The notes under the pieces were generated by a model, which saw nothing but the letters and a program-made list of their open reading frames with translations, did not search any database and was not told where the DNA came from. 30,934 bases of DNA from the NCBI GenBank assembly GCA_019347785.1, contig JAHWKQ010000001.1, positions 1,394 through 32,327 on the forward strand, in the 5' to 3' direction. This document shows, piece by piece, positions 1-7,848 of the stretch. Source of the DNA: Actinomycetota bacterium. GTDB lineage: Bacteria > Actinomycetota > Nitriliruptoria > Euzebyales > Egibacteraceae. Position numbers and translations under genes: made by a program. Position 1 is the first letter of the stretch; each line of letters begins with the position of its first letter.

Positions 1-51
1 GGCGATGGCGCGGTCCTGGACGCGGCGGATGCGGCTGGCGGTGGCGGTCAT
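1..51 (-). CDS. 5' end of an unidentified gene (partial, runs off the left edge)
   Basis: Seventeen codons are visible, starting at an ATG read leftward from 51 (MTATASRIRRVQDRAIA). A strong ribosome binding site, GAGGAGGT, lies at 60-67, eight bases before the ATG, so this is very probably a real start. The gene diverges from the integrase and has the heptamer array between them, so it probably belongs to the same integrated element. The fragment is short, basic and not recognisable as a family. A replication, excision or regulatory gene would fit the position, but nothing in the sequence proves it. Confidence 0.55.
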   Translation of the reverse strand, partial: MTATASRIRRVQDRAIA

Positions 52-149
52 GCTGCGTTACCTCCTCGTGGTGCGCGGCGGTTGCGGGGACGTAGTGCCG
101 AAGGGCGCCGCCCGTCATCAAAGCGGCACCCCCCGGGGGTCTTTGGCCG

Positions 150-1328
150 GTGGCGGCGAGGACAGGTAGTGGTAGCGAGCGCCCAGCTGGTTGCGAAGCC
201 CTGTCACACCTGTCACCTCAGTCACTGTGTGGGGGTCGATGGGTGACAGCTGTGACAGGTGTGACAGGGTCTCGCGGGAAGTACAGGACGAGGGTCGAGG
301 GAGATGTCCTCTCCGGCGCCTACATCGACCCCGCGGGCGCGCGCGAGACGGTGGCCGCGTTCGTCACCGAGTGGCGGCGCTCCGTGGTGGACCTGCGGCC
401 GACGACGCTGGCGCGCCTGGACGCCACGGTCCGCCACCAAGTGCTGCCGACGTTCGGGCACCTTCCCCTGTCGGGGATCTCGAACGCGGACGTACGGGCC
501 TGGGCGGCGGGCCTTCGAGCCGACGGCCTGTCGGTGTCGACGACCAGGAAGGCGGTGTTCGCGCTGCGCCGCATCCTCGCGGCCGCGGTCGCGGACCGAC
601 GCCTACCGAGCAACCCCGCGCATGAGGTCCCACTCCCCGGCGACGAGGCGCGCGAGCAGCGCTTCCTCACGGCCGAGGAGGTCGCCGACCTTGCCGACGC
701 GGCCGTGCCCAGGTTCCGCGCCTTCGTCCTGCTCGCGGCCTACGGCGGGTTGCGTTTCGGGGAGATGGCCGCGTTGCGCCGGCGCAGCATCGACCTGCTC
801 CGCGCCCGGGTGAAGGTCAGCGAGACGCTGGTCGAGCTCAACGGGAGCATGGCCTTCGGCCCCACGAAGACGCAGAACGGGCAGCGCACAGTCCCCCTTC
901 CTCGGCGCGTGGCGGCCGAGCTGGCCGAGCACCTGGAGCGCTACTGCGCCCGGGACGTCGATGCGCTGGCCTTCACGACGGTGCGTGGAGCACCGTTGCG
1001 GCGGGCGGCGTTCGGCCGTGACGTCTGGCGACCGGCAGTCGAGGCTGCCGGCCTCGACCCCCTGACCTGCCATCAGCTCAGGCACACGTTCGTGTCGCTT
1101 TGGGTGGCGGCCGGCGTGGACCTCGGGACGATCAGCAAGCGTGCCGGGCACAGCTCGGCGGCCTTCACCGAGGACAGGTGCAGGCACCTCTACGAAGACG
1201 CCGACGACAAGATCGCCGACCGCCTCGACGCCCTCCTGGAGGCCCTCGGGCCGTCTCATCCGGCGCCGGTCGTAGGGCCTCCCGGCCCCGCTGTAGTGGG
1301 CCCGCGTGGGCCGCGTCAGCCGCGATGA
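150..1328 (+). CDS. Tyrosine recombinase (integrase), probably inactive remnant
   Basis: Phage-type tyrosine recombinase of the XerC/XerD fold. Numbering from the GTG at 150, a core-binding SAM-like domain covers about 65-155 and the catalytic domain about 170-360. Catalytic residues seen are R202 (in GGLRFGE), K240 (in PTKTQNGQRTVPLP), H308 and R311 (in HQLRHT) and H334 (in RAGHSS). The nucleophile position reads DRCRHLYED where relatives have DRYGHL: C344 (TGC at 1179-1181) replaces the tyrosine. The N-terminal arm-binding domain is also missing; residues 1-43 are low-complexity translation across the heptamer array, and family-like sequence begins only near KYRTRVEGD. No start has a convincing ribosome binding site; GTGs at 150, 243, 252 and 261 are possible. 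The gene points at the tRNA-Glu 3' end, the usual integration geometry. I infer a decayed integrase. Confidence 0.75.
   Translation: MAARTGSGSERPAGCEALSHLSPQSLCGGRWVTAVTGVTGSRGKYRTRVEGDVLSGAYIDPAGARETVAAFVTEWRRSVVDLRPTTLARLDATVRHQVLPTFGHLPLSGISNADVRAWAAGLRADGLSVSTTRKAVFALRRILAAAVADRRLPSNPAHEVPLPGDEAREQRFLTAEEVADLADAAVPRFRAFVLLAAYGGLRFGEMAALRRRSIDLLRARVKVSETLVELNGSMAFGPTKTQNGQRTVPLPRRVAAELAEHLERYCARDVDALAFTTVRGAPLRRAAFGRDVWRPAVEAAGLDPLTCHQLRHTFVSLWVAAGVDLGTISKRAGHSSAAFTEDRCRHLYEDADDKIADRLDALLEALGPSHPAPVVGPPGPAVVGPRGPRQPR
199..269. repeat. Palindromic array of six 9-bp-spaced heptamers
   Basis: CTGTCAC occurs at 201 and 210 and CAGTCAC at 219. On the other side GTGACAG occurs at 243, 252 and 261. 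Every step is 9 bp and the whole array is symmetric about 234. The outer 18 bases are a perfect inverted repeat: CCCTGTCACACCTGTCAC at 199-216 against its complement at 252-269. This looks like a multimeric protein-binding site, either an iteron origin or an operator between the divergent leftward gene and the integrase. The array lies inside the open frame assigned to the integrase, which suggests that the integrase 5' end is not original. Confidence 0.8.
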
Positions 1329-1375
1329 GACGTCGGCGGGGGGCATAAACAGAGTCTGACCAGCAGCTTTGTCGG

Positions 1376-1399
1376 TGCCCCCGACGGGATTCGAACCCG
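1376..1399. other. Presumed attachment site (tRNA-Glu 3' end)
   Basis: The integrase ends 47 bases from the 3' end of tRNA-Glu and points toward it. Tyrosine integrases commonly use a tRNA 3' segment as the attachment core and restore the tRNA on insertion. The tRNA here is intact, consistent with that. The second copy of the core should lie left of the window, so the exact limits cannot be read here. Confidence 0.35.
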
Positions 1400-1448
1400 C
1401 GTTGCCGGCTTGAAAGGCCGGGATCCTAGGCCGCTGGATGACGGGGGC
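1376..1448 (-). tRNA. tRNA-Glu (anticodon UUC)
   Basis: Read on the minus strand, a full cloverleaf folds. The acceptor arms GCCCCCG and CGGGGGC pair over 7 bp. The anticodon stem CCGGC/GCCGG closes the loop CTTTCAA, giving anticodon UUC. The T arm has GGTTCGAATCC. The discriminator base is A at 1376 and CCA is not fully encoded (ACCG follows). It lies just downstream of lnt on the same strand and its 3' end faces the integrase. Confidence 0.97.
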
Positions 1449-1487
1449 GGGCCGGCCGGCGAGCAGCGCCGTCCGGCGACGATACCA

Positions 1488-1504
1488 GCGCCCCACCGGG
1501 GCGC
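1488..1504 (-). terminator. Hairpin after lnt
   Basis: GCGCCCC, a 3-base loop and GGGGCGC form a perfect 7-bp stem eight bases after the lnt stop codon and before tRNA-Glu. There is no U-tract, so efficient intrinsic termination is uncertain; its position makes an lnt terminator the simplest reading. A possible tRNA -10 (TATCGT on the minus strand) overlaps just downstream at about 1480-1485. Confidence 0.5.
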
Positions 1505-1511
1505 GTTCGCG

Positions 1512-3146
1512 TCAGCGGGCCCGCCGGGAGGACCGGGGGAGCCGCAGGCCCCGTTGGACGGTCGGCCACGCGACGACGAGCGCGGCCCCGACCATGGCGG
1601 CGGGGCCCACGAGGCCTCCCAGGCGCACGGCGGGTGTCGCGCCGTCGATCAGCGGCAGGTCGGCGCGCACGACCGCCTGGTTGAACAGGCCGGTCCGCCG
1701 GGTCACGCGACCCCCGGGGTCGACCACCCCGGAGATCCCCGAGATGCCTGCATGCAGCAGCCAGCGGCCGGACTCGACGGCGCGCAGCTGGCTGAACGCC
1801 AGGTGCTGGCGGCTCATGGGGGTGCGTCCGAAGCTCGCGTTGCTCGTCGACACGAGCAGCAGCTGCGCACCGGCGCGGACCTCGCTTCGCGCCAGCTCGG
1901 GGAACACGTTCTCGAAGCAGATGAGCGTGCCGAGCCGGGCGTCACCGAAGCGCAGCAGTTGCGGGCGCCGGCCCGCCAGCATGTCGTTGGGGACCTGCTC
2001 GAGACCGGGGAACCATCCGAGCCACCGCCGTGCGGGCACGTACTCGGCGAACGGCACCGCCGACCGCTTGCGGTACATCTGCCCGAGGCGGCCGGGCGCG
2101 AGGACCTCCGCCTGGACGTTGTACAGCGTGTCCGGGCGCGGCCCGGCGAGGTAGGCCCCGGCCAGCAGGCGGCTGCCCCGGGTGACGGCCAGGGCCTCGG
2201 ACACCAGGGCCCGGACGGGCGCGTTGGCGGTGTCGCGGATGTCGGCGTCCAGCGAGTTCTCCGGCCACACCACCACGTCCGGCGGAGCCCCCGGCGCACG
2301 CGCCAGCGGCCGCGAGGCCTCGACCATCCGCTCGGCGACCCGGACGATGCGTCCCGTCTGGACGCGGGCGACCCCGGCCGCGCTCGTCGACTCGATGTCG
2401 TTGCCCTGCACGGCCGCCATGTCCAGCGACCGCCCTGTCGGTGGCGGCGGACCGATCAGGCCGAGGCCCACGGCTGCCAGGAGCGTCGCCACAGCGCTCA
2501 GCACCGGGGCCGCCGCGTGCCGCGGTGAGCGCCGCACGCGGTGCAGAGCCTCCTCGGCACAGGCGCCCAGCGCCGCGCAGACGCCGCTGACCCCGAGCAC
2601 GCCGAGGGTCCGGGCCACCGGCAACAGCGGCCCCCCGTCGTGCTGGGTGTAGCCGAGCACGCCCCACGGGAAGCCGCTCAGGGGGAACACGCTGCGCGCC
2701 GCCTCCAGCGCCACCCAGAACACGATGGCGACGGCGGGCCGCCACCGCCGCCCCTCCCAGTGGGCCATGCCCGCCACAAACGCGGCCACGGTGGAGGCCT
2801 GCAGCAGGCTCAGCAGCGCCCACGGCAGGACGCCGAACCGCTCCAGCCACCAGATCAGCGGCCCGAAGAACGCCAGGCCGGCCAGCAGCCCCCACCCGGC
2901 GGCGGCGCGCAGGGGCCGGGGCCCGCGGGCGCAGTGGCGCGCGAGCGCCAGCAGCGGCACCAGGGCGAGGGGGCCCGCCCACGCGACATCGACGGGAGGA
3001 TGACCGGCGTAGAGCAGCATGCCGCCGGCCGCGGCCAGGGCGGTGCGCGACAGCCCGCGGCGCGCGGGCCGCCGGACCGCGGAGGGACCACCGGCCGCGG
3101 CGGCGCGGTCGGTCTCGGCGGGGGCAGCGCCCCCGCCGGCGCTCAC
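1512..3146 (-). CDS. lnt: Apolipoprotein N-acyltransferase
   Basis: Integral membrane enzyme that adds the third acyl chain to lipoproteins after Lgt and Lsp. The protein is about 544 residues, normal for Lnt. Residues 35-235 hold six or so membrane helices, with the conserved GFPWGVLGYTQ near 158-168. The rest is a nitrilase-fold periplasmic domain with the catalytic triad visible: E296 in WPENSLD, K360 in YRKRSAVPFAEYVP and C410 in LICFENVFP. The frame stays open far upstream, but that part is an antisense-like reading of the DUF4193 gene. The GTG at 3146 overlaps the DUF4193 stop (ATGTGA), so I chose it: it gives a normal length and translational coupling. A hairpin follows the stop. Confidence 0.9.
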   Translation of the reverse strand: MSAGGGAAPAETDRAAAAGGPSAVRRPARRGLSRTALAAAGGMLLYAGHPPVDVAWAGPLALVPLLALARHCARGPRPLRAAAGWGLLAGLAFFGPLIWWLERFGVLPWALLSLLQASTVAAFVAGMAHWEGRRWRPAVAIVFWVALEAARSVFPLSGFPWGVLGYTQHDGGPLLPVARTLGVLGVSGVCAALGACAEEALHRVRRSPRHAAAPVLSAVATLLAAVGLGLIGPPPPTGRSLDMAAVQGNDIESTSAAGVARVQTGRIVRVAERMVEASRPLARAPGAPPDVVVWPENSLDADIRDTANAPVRALVSEALAVTRGSRLLAGAYLAGPRPDTLYNVQAEVLAPGRLGQMYRKRSAVPFAEYVPARRWLGWFPGLEQVPNDMLAGRRPQLLRFGDARLGTLICFENVFPELARSEVRAGAQLLLVSTSNASFGRTPMSRQHLAFSQLRAVESGRWLLHAGISGISGVVDPGGRVTRRTGLFNQAVVRADLPLIDGATPAVRLGGLVGPAAMVGAALVVAWPTVQRGLRLPRSSRRAR

Positions 3147-3613
3147 ATGGAGTCCCGACAGATCAGCCGCTCCTCGTCGGCCAGTTGCGCCCGGCGCTTG
3201 ACGAGGAAGCAGGAGCGACAGGTGAACTCGCCCGCCCCCACCAGCGGGGTCACCGGGGTGAGGCCCTGACGGGACTCGCTGTCGATCTCGGAGTCGTCGA
3301 TGTCCCGTCCGCGGGTGAGCAGGGCCTCCAGGCTCTCCTCCTCGTCCTCGTCGTCCTCGTCCGCGACGTCCTCGTCCGCGACGTCCTCCTCGGGGACGTC
3401 GGGCTCGTCGGACGCGTCGTCGTCCTCCTCGGCGTCCTCGTCGCCGACCGGGTCGGCGTCCTTCTCTTCGGCCGGGTCGGCGTCGTCGAGGGCGTCGTCG
3501 TCGAGGGCGGTGGGGTCGTCGTAGTCCTGGAGGTCGTCGAGCTCGAGGCCGTCGTCGACATCCTCGTCGACTTCCTGGAACTCGTCGTCCTGGGGAACTT
3601 GCTCGCTGGCCAC
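3143..3613 (-). CDS. DUF4193 family acidic protein with damaged zinc ribbon
   Basis: A 156-residue protein. The N-terminal two thirds are very rich in Asp and Glu, with a short internal duplication (DVADEDVADED). The C-terminus CRSCFLVKRRAQLADEER is the signature of the actinobacterial DUF4193 family, of unknown function. Relatives end with a second Cys pair such as CxxC; here the end reads ICRDSM, so the last Cys is Ser and only three ligands remain. The start is the GTG at 3613, supported by GGAGGT at 3622-3627, eight bases upstream. The stop overlaps the lnt start. A sigma70-like promoter lies about 80 bases upstream. Confidence 0.85.
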   Translation of the reverse strand: MASEQVPQDDEFQEVDEDVDDGLELDDLQDYDDPTALDDDALDDADPAEEKDADPVGDEDAEEDDDASDEPDVPEEDVADEDVADEDDEDEEESLEALLTRGRDIDDSEIDSESRQGLTPVTPLVGAGEFTCRSCFLVKRRAQLADEERLICRDSM

Positions 3614-3697
3614 GTCGGCGTACCTCCGTGTATGGGTCCTGCTGACGACGGGAGACGCGATGGGCGCGCCGTTCGACTGTGCGGCGTATGGGGCCGG

Positions 3698-3726
3698 TTT
3701 GTAGCCGGTCGCTCCCCCGCTCGCAA
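3698..3726 (-). promoter_or_regulatory. Promoter for DUF4193-lnt
   Basis: On the minus strand, TTGCGA (3726-3721) and TACAAA (3703-3698) are separated by exactly 17 bases, close to a housekeeping sigma consensus. Transcription would start near 3691 and give a leader of about 78 bases before the GTG at 3613. This is the 184-base gap between RNase H and DUF4193. Confidence 0.45.
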
Positions 3727-3797
3727 CGCACCGGTCGACCGATCCGTTCCCGTGGTTGAGAAGGTCACGTACCGTGCCCGGGGCCCGCGCGGGCGAC

Positions 3798-4415
3798 CTA
3801 CACCCGGAGGCGGCGGTACGCGGTGGACAGCGCGTCCGCGTACTCGTTCCAGCGGGCGCCGCCGTGGCCGCGGATCCAGCGCAGCCGCAACTCGGGCCGC
3901 TGCCGGGCCTTGGCATACAGCAGCCGCACGAGGTCGAGGTTGGCGATGGGACCGGCCTTGCGCCGCCAGCCGCGCGCCTCCCATTGCGGCGCCCACTCGT
4001 TGATGGTCCGCACCGCCAGGTCGCTGTCGGTGTAGATCGTCGCGGGCGTGCCCGCCGGCACGAGGTCGTAGCCGGCGAGCAGGGCGGTGAGCTCCATGCG
4101 GTTGTTCGTCGTGTGCGACTCGTGCCCGTGGGCCCGGGTGACCACCGCGTCGTCGACCGCGTAGACCGCGCCCCAGCCCCCGGGGCCGGGGTTGGGGTCG
4201 GCGCTGCCATCGGTGAACACGCCCGTGTCGGGCCCGCCGTGGTAGCGGTCGAGCACCTCCTCGACCGTCAGGTTCTCCTCCACCGCGCCGCGGGCGCCGC
4301 CGCCGCCGTCGCGGCAGTGGCGGCAGCGCCGCGGCGTCCATCCCGGGTAGCGCTCGACGACGGCGGTGGGCAGCGAGAAGGCCCCGCCACACTCGGTGCA
4401 GGTGAACTCGGGCAT
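3798..4415 (-). CDS. Ribonuclease H family protein with N-terminal zinc finger
   Basis: A 205-residue type 1 RNase H, which cuts the RNA strand of RNA-DNA hybrids in replication and R-loop removal. Residues 1-36 form a zinc finger (C6, C9, C31, C34). A Gly-rich linker leads to the catalytic domain at about 62-205. The acidic residues are present: D69 in FTDGSADPNPG, E108 in NNRMEL, D130 in IYTDSDLAV and D194 in NEYADAL, with H184 in RGHGG. The ATG at 4415 has no clear ribosome binding site, but TAGGGT at 4428-4423 lies 7 bases upstream as for a leaderless start. The N-terminal finger is not the hybrid-binding domain found in eukaryotic RNase H1. Its role is unknown. Confidence 0.88.
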   Translation of the reverse strand: MPEFTCTECGGAFSLPTAVVERYPGWTPRRCRHCRDGGGGARGAVEENLTVEEVLDRYHGGPDTGVFTDGSADPNPGPGGWGAVYAVDDAVVTRAHGHESHTTNNRMELTALLAGYDLVPAGTPATIYTDSDLAVRTINEWAPQWEARGWRRKAGPIANLDLVRLLYAKARQRPELRLRWIRGHGGARWNEYADALSTAYRRLRV

Positions 4416-4422
4416 CGCGGTC

Positions 4423-4428
4423 ACCCTA
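4423..4428 (-). promoter_or_regulatory. -10 box of a possibly leaderless RNase H transcript
   Basis: TAGGGT on the minus strand lies 7 bases before the ATG at 4415, so transcription would begin at or next to the start codon. It fits the TANNNT pattern seen at other starts in the window; no clear -35 is seen. Confidence 0.4.
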
Positions 4429-4465
4429 TCGTCCGAGGCGCCCGGGCGGCGCCGCACCCGGAGTG

Positions 4466-4751
4466 TCAGGCGCCCGCGACCGCGCGGCCGACGGCGCCCA
4501 GGACGGGCGGCAGCAGCAGGGTCGCCACCACCATGCCGACCGTCCAGGCGACCCGCCGGCGGCCCACGGGAAGGCCGGCGGCGACGTCGAGGACGGCCGC
4601 GAGCAGCAGCCAGACGCTGGCGACGACGGTGGCGGGCGGGCCTCCGGCCAGCAGCGGACCGATACCGGCGTCGCCGAGTGCCACCAGCGTCGCCGTCACC
4701 GCCAGCCATGTGGCCGCACCCGCCGTGAGCGCCCGGCGGATGACCCGGCGC

Positions 4752-4777
<26 letters not shown>
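4466..4777 (-). CDS. Small integral membrane protein, unknown function
   Basis: A 103-residue protein with a basic N-terminus (MARQSQGRERRVIRR) followed by three predicted membrane helices, roughly residues 17-38, 48-69 and 77-99. I do not recognise the family. The ATG at 4777 overlaps the last 26 bases of the acyl-CoA dehydrogenase gene; the next in-frame GTG would remove the first helix, so the ATG is preferred. Overlap with the upstream gene suggests co-translation. The positively charged N-terminus suggests that it faces the cytoplasm. Confidence 0.6.
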
Positions 4778-5906
<1,129 letters not shown>

Positions 5907-5910
5907 GCCG

Positions 5911-7008
5911 TCACCCGCCGACGGCGACGGGAGCGCGGTCGAGGGTGTTCAGGCGCTCCCCCCCGGCGTCGGTGACGACCACGATGTCCTCGATGCGCTG
6001 GCCGAAACGAGCCGGCAGGTATACGCCCGGCTCGACCGAGAAGGTCATGCCCGGCTCCAGGGCCAGGTCGTTGCCCGCGACGATGTACGGCTCCTCGTGC
6101 TCCTCCAGGCCGATGCCATGGCCGGTCCGGTGGACGAACAGGTCGCCGTAGCCGGCGTCGGTCAGCAGGTCGCGGGCGGCGGCGTCGACCGAGGCGGCGG
6201 TCGCGCCGGGGCGCACCGCCGCGCAGGCCGCCTCCTGGGCCGCCTCCAGCGCCGTGTGGGCGTCGGCGTACCCCTCCGGGGAGCGCCCGACCACGTAGTC
6301 CCGGGTGCAGTCCGAGCAGTAGCCGTCCATGGTCCCGCCGATGTCTACGACGACCCCGTCCCCGGCGCGCAGCCGGCGGGCGCCCGTCTCGTGGTGGGGC
6401 GAGGCTCCGTTGGGCCCGGACGCCACGATGACGAAGTTCACCCGCTCGTGGCCTTCGGCCAGGATCCGATCGGCGATGTCCCTGCCCACCTCCCGCTCGC
6501 TGCGCCCCGGGCGCAGCAGCCGGGGCACGCCCGCGTGCACCCGGTCGATGGCCCGCGCCGCCCGTCGCAGCGCCTCGACCTCGTGGCTCGTCTTGCGCAT
6601 GCGCAGCGCCCGGGTGACCGTCGAGGCCCGTAACCACGATGCCGCGGGGATGGACTCCTGCAGGCCCAGCAGGAACGTCGACCACAACCGGTCGCCGGCG
6701 CCCAGGGTCGGGCGTGGCGGCAGATCGGTCAGGGCGGCGGCGGCGAGTGCGTACGGGTCGTCGGTCTCGGCGAAGTCGCGCAGCTCGACGCCCTCGGGGA
6801 CGCCGGCGGCCTCGGCGCGGGGTCGCTCCAGGCGGGGCACGAGCAGGGTGTGGCGGCCGTCGGCGCGCGCGACCAGCAGCGTCAGCCGTTCGAGCGCGAG
6901 CGCGTGGTAGCCGGTGAGGTGGCGCAGGTCCGCGCCGGGGCCGAGGAGCAGGGCGTCGACGCCGGCCGCCGCCATCGCCTCGCTCGCCCGTGCCAGCGTG
7001 GTCGCCAT
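5911..7008 (-). CDS. M24 family metallopeptidase (Xaa-Pro aminopeptidase type)
   Basis: A 365-residue two-domain pita-bread protein: creatinase-like N-domain at about 1-130 and M24 catalytic domain at about 140-360. All five dinuclear metal ligands are seen: D222 and D233 (VVDIGG, CSDCTRD), H297 (TGHGIGLEEHE), E326 (SVEPGVY) and E340 (RIEDIVV). H205/H206 in SPHHE supply the substrate-binding histidine. It probably removes residues before proline from peptides, or acts as a dipeptidase. It heads the operon with the acyl-CoA dehydrogenase. The start lies only 27 bases from the divergent GNAT gene, with TAGGAT 6 bases before its ATG. Confidence 0.9.
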   Translation of the reverse strand: MATTLARASEAMAAAGVDALLLGPGADLRHLTGYHALALERLTLLVARADGRHTLLVPRLERPRAEAAGVPEGVELRDFAETDDPYALAAAALTDLPPRPTLGAGDRLWSTFLLGLQESIPAASWLRASTVTRALRMRKTSHEVEALRRAARAIDRVHAGVPRLLRPGRSEREVGRDIADRILAEGHERVNFVIVASGPNGASPHHETGARRLRAGDGVVVDIGGTMDGYCSDCTRDYVVGRSPEGYADAHTALEAAQEAACAAVRPGATAASVDAAARDLLTDAGYGDLFVHRTGHGIGLEEHEEPYIVAGNDLALEPGMTFSVEPGVYLPARFGQRIEDIVVVTDAGGERLNTLDRAPVAVGG

Positions 7009-7014
7009 GCCCCG

Positions 7015-7029
7015 ATCCTATGCAAGGAT
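7015..7029. promoter_or_regulatory. Back-to-back start signals in a 27-bp divergent gap
   Basis: ATCCT and AGGAT form an inverted repeat separated by 5 bases. Leftward, TAGGAT (7020-7015) is 6 bases before the M24 ATG, as for a leaderless -10. Rightward, AAGGAT (7024-7029) is 6 bases before the GNAT ATG, where it could be either a -10 or a Shine-Dalgarno sequence. The full promoters must overlap the coding regions. Confidence 0.45.
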
Positions 7030-7035
7030 GCCGGC

Positions 7036-7848
7036 ATGGCCGAGGTGGGCATCCGGGCCGTCGACGACGCGACCGGCTGCGGGCACGTCGAGGACCTGCA
7101 GCGCGCCGCGTGGGGCATGGCCGACGTCGAGGTCGTCCCGCGCGGCCAGCTCATCACCGCCGCCCACTTCGGCGGCATGGTGCTCGTCGCCTACGACGGC
7201 GACCGGCCCGTGGGCTTCGTCTACGGCTTCGTGGGCCTGGACGGCGACGAGACCGTGCTGTGCTCGCACATGCTCGGGGTCCTGCCCGAGTACCGCTCGC
7301 GCGACCTGGGCCGGCGCCTCAAGCTCGCGCAACGCGACGCCGCCCGCGAGCGGGGGCTGCGGCGGGTCGTGTGGACCTTCGACCCGCTCGAGTCGCGCAA
7401 CGCCTACCTGAACCTGCACAAGCTGGGCGCCGTCGCCGCCCACTACTACGTCGACCGGTACGGCCGGATGCGCGACGAGCTGAACCGCGGTCTGCCCACC
7501 GACCGGCTGCTGGCCGACTGGCGGCTCGACGAGCCCGTCGGGCGGCACCACGTGGCCGACGCCGCCGCCGCGCCGGCGCTGGCCGGCGCGGTGGACGAGG
7601 GCGGGTTGCCGCGCCCCGGGGAGCTTGATCGTGACGCGCTGGACGCCCCGGTCGCGCGGGTGGCGCTGCCCGCCGACGTCGGCGCGGTGAAGCGGGCCGA
7701 CGCCGGGGCGGCCCTCGCGTGGCGGCTGGGCGTGCGCGAGGCGCTGCGCGCCGCGTTCGACGCCGGGCTGCGCGCGGTCGACCTCAGCCCGCCCGCCGCC
7801 GGGGCGGCGGTGAGCTGGTACGTGCTGACGCGTGTCCCGCCGTCGTAG
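7036..7848 (+). CDS. GNAT acyltransferase, likely amino acid N-succinyltransferase
   Basis: A 270-residue GNAT-fold protein resembling the predicted acetyltransferases of COG3375. The acyl-CoA binding region is seen near residues 80-105 (SHMLGVLPEYRSRDLGRRLK, matching the GNAT motif A pattern), followed by the DPLESRNAYLNLHKLG segment typical of this group. It is the first gene of a tight operon: its TAG stop is followed directly by the ATG of an NSAR/OSBS-like enzyme and then an M20 deacylase. In Geobacillus-type clusters the equivalent GNAT succinylates D-amino acids; assigning that substrate here is inference. The ATG at 7036 was chosen because the frame upstream is the antisense of the M24 gene. 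Confidence 0.82.
   Translation: MAEVGIRAVDDATGCGHVEDLQRAAWGMADVEVVPRGQLITAAHFGGMVLVAYDGDRPVGFVYGFVGLDGDETVLCSHMLGVLPEYRSRDLGRRLKLAQRDAARERGLRRVVWTFDPLESRNAYLNLHKLGAVAAHYYVDRYGRMRDELNRGLPTDRLLADWRLDEPVGRHHVADAAAAPALAGAVDEGGLPRPGELDRDALDAPVARVALPADVGAVKRADAGAALAWRLGVREALRAAFDAGLRAVDLSPPAAGAAVSWYVLTRVPPS

Noticed and set aside
128..140. GC-rich near-palindrome CACCCCCCGGGGG before the integrase
   Set aside because: Simple C/G runs with no loop and no U-tract; not convincing as a terminator or operator.
3300..3524. A serine-repeat open frame (SSSSS, SATSSSATSSS)
   Set aside because: It is the antisense of the Asp/Glu-rich DUF4193 region; gac/gag codons read backward give Ser and Leu runs.
1512..3731. 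A 739-residue reading frame that would extend lnt to 3731
   Set aside because: The extra N-terminal 195 residues are Arg/Gly/Pro-rich and are an alternate frame of the DUF4193 gene, which has its own ribosome binding site, family signature and acidic composition.
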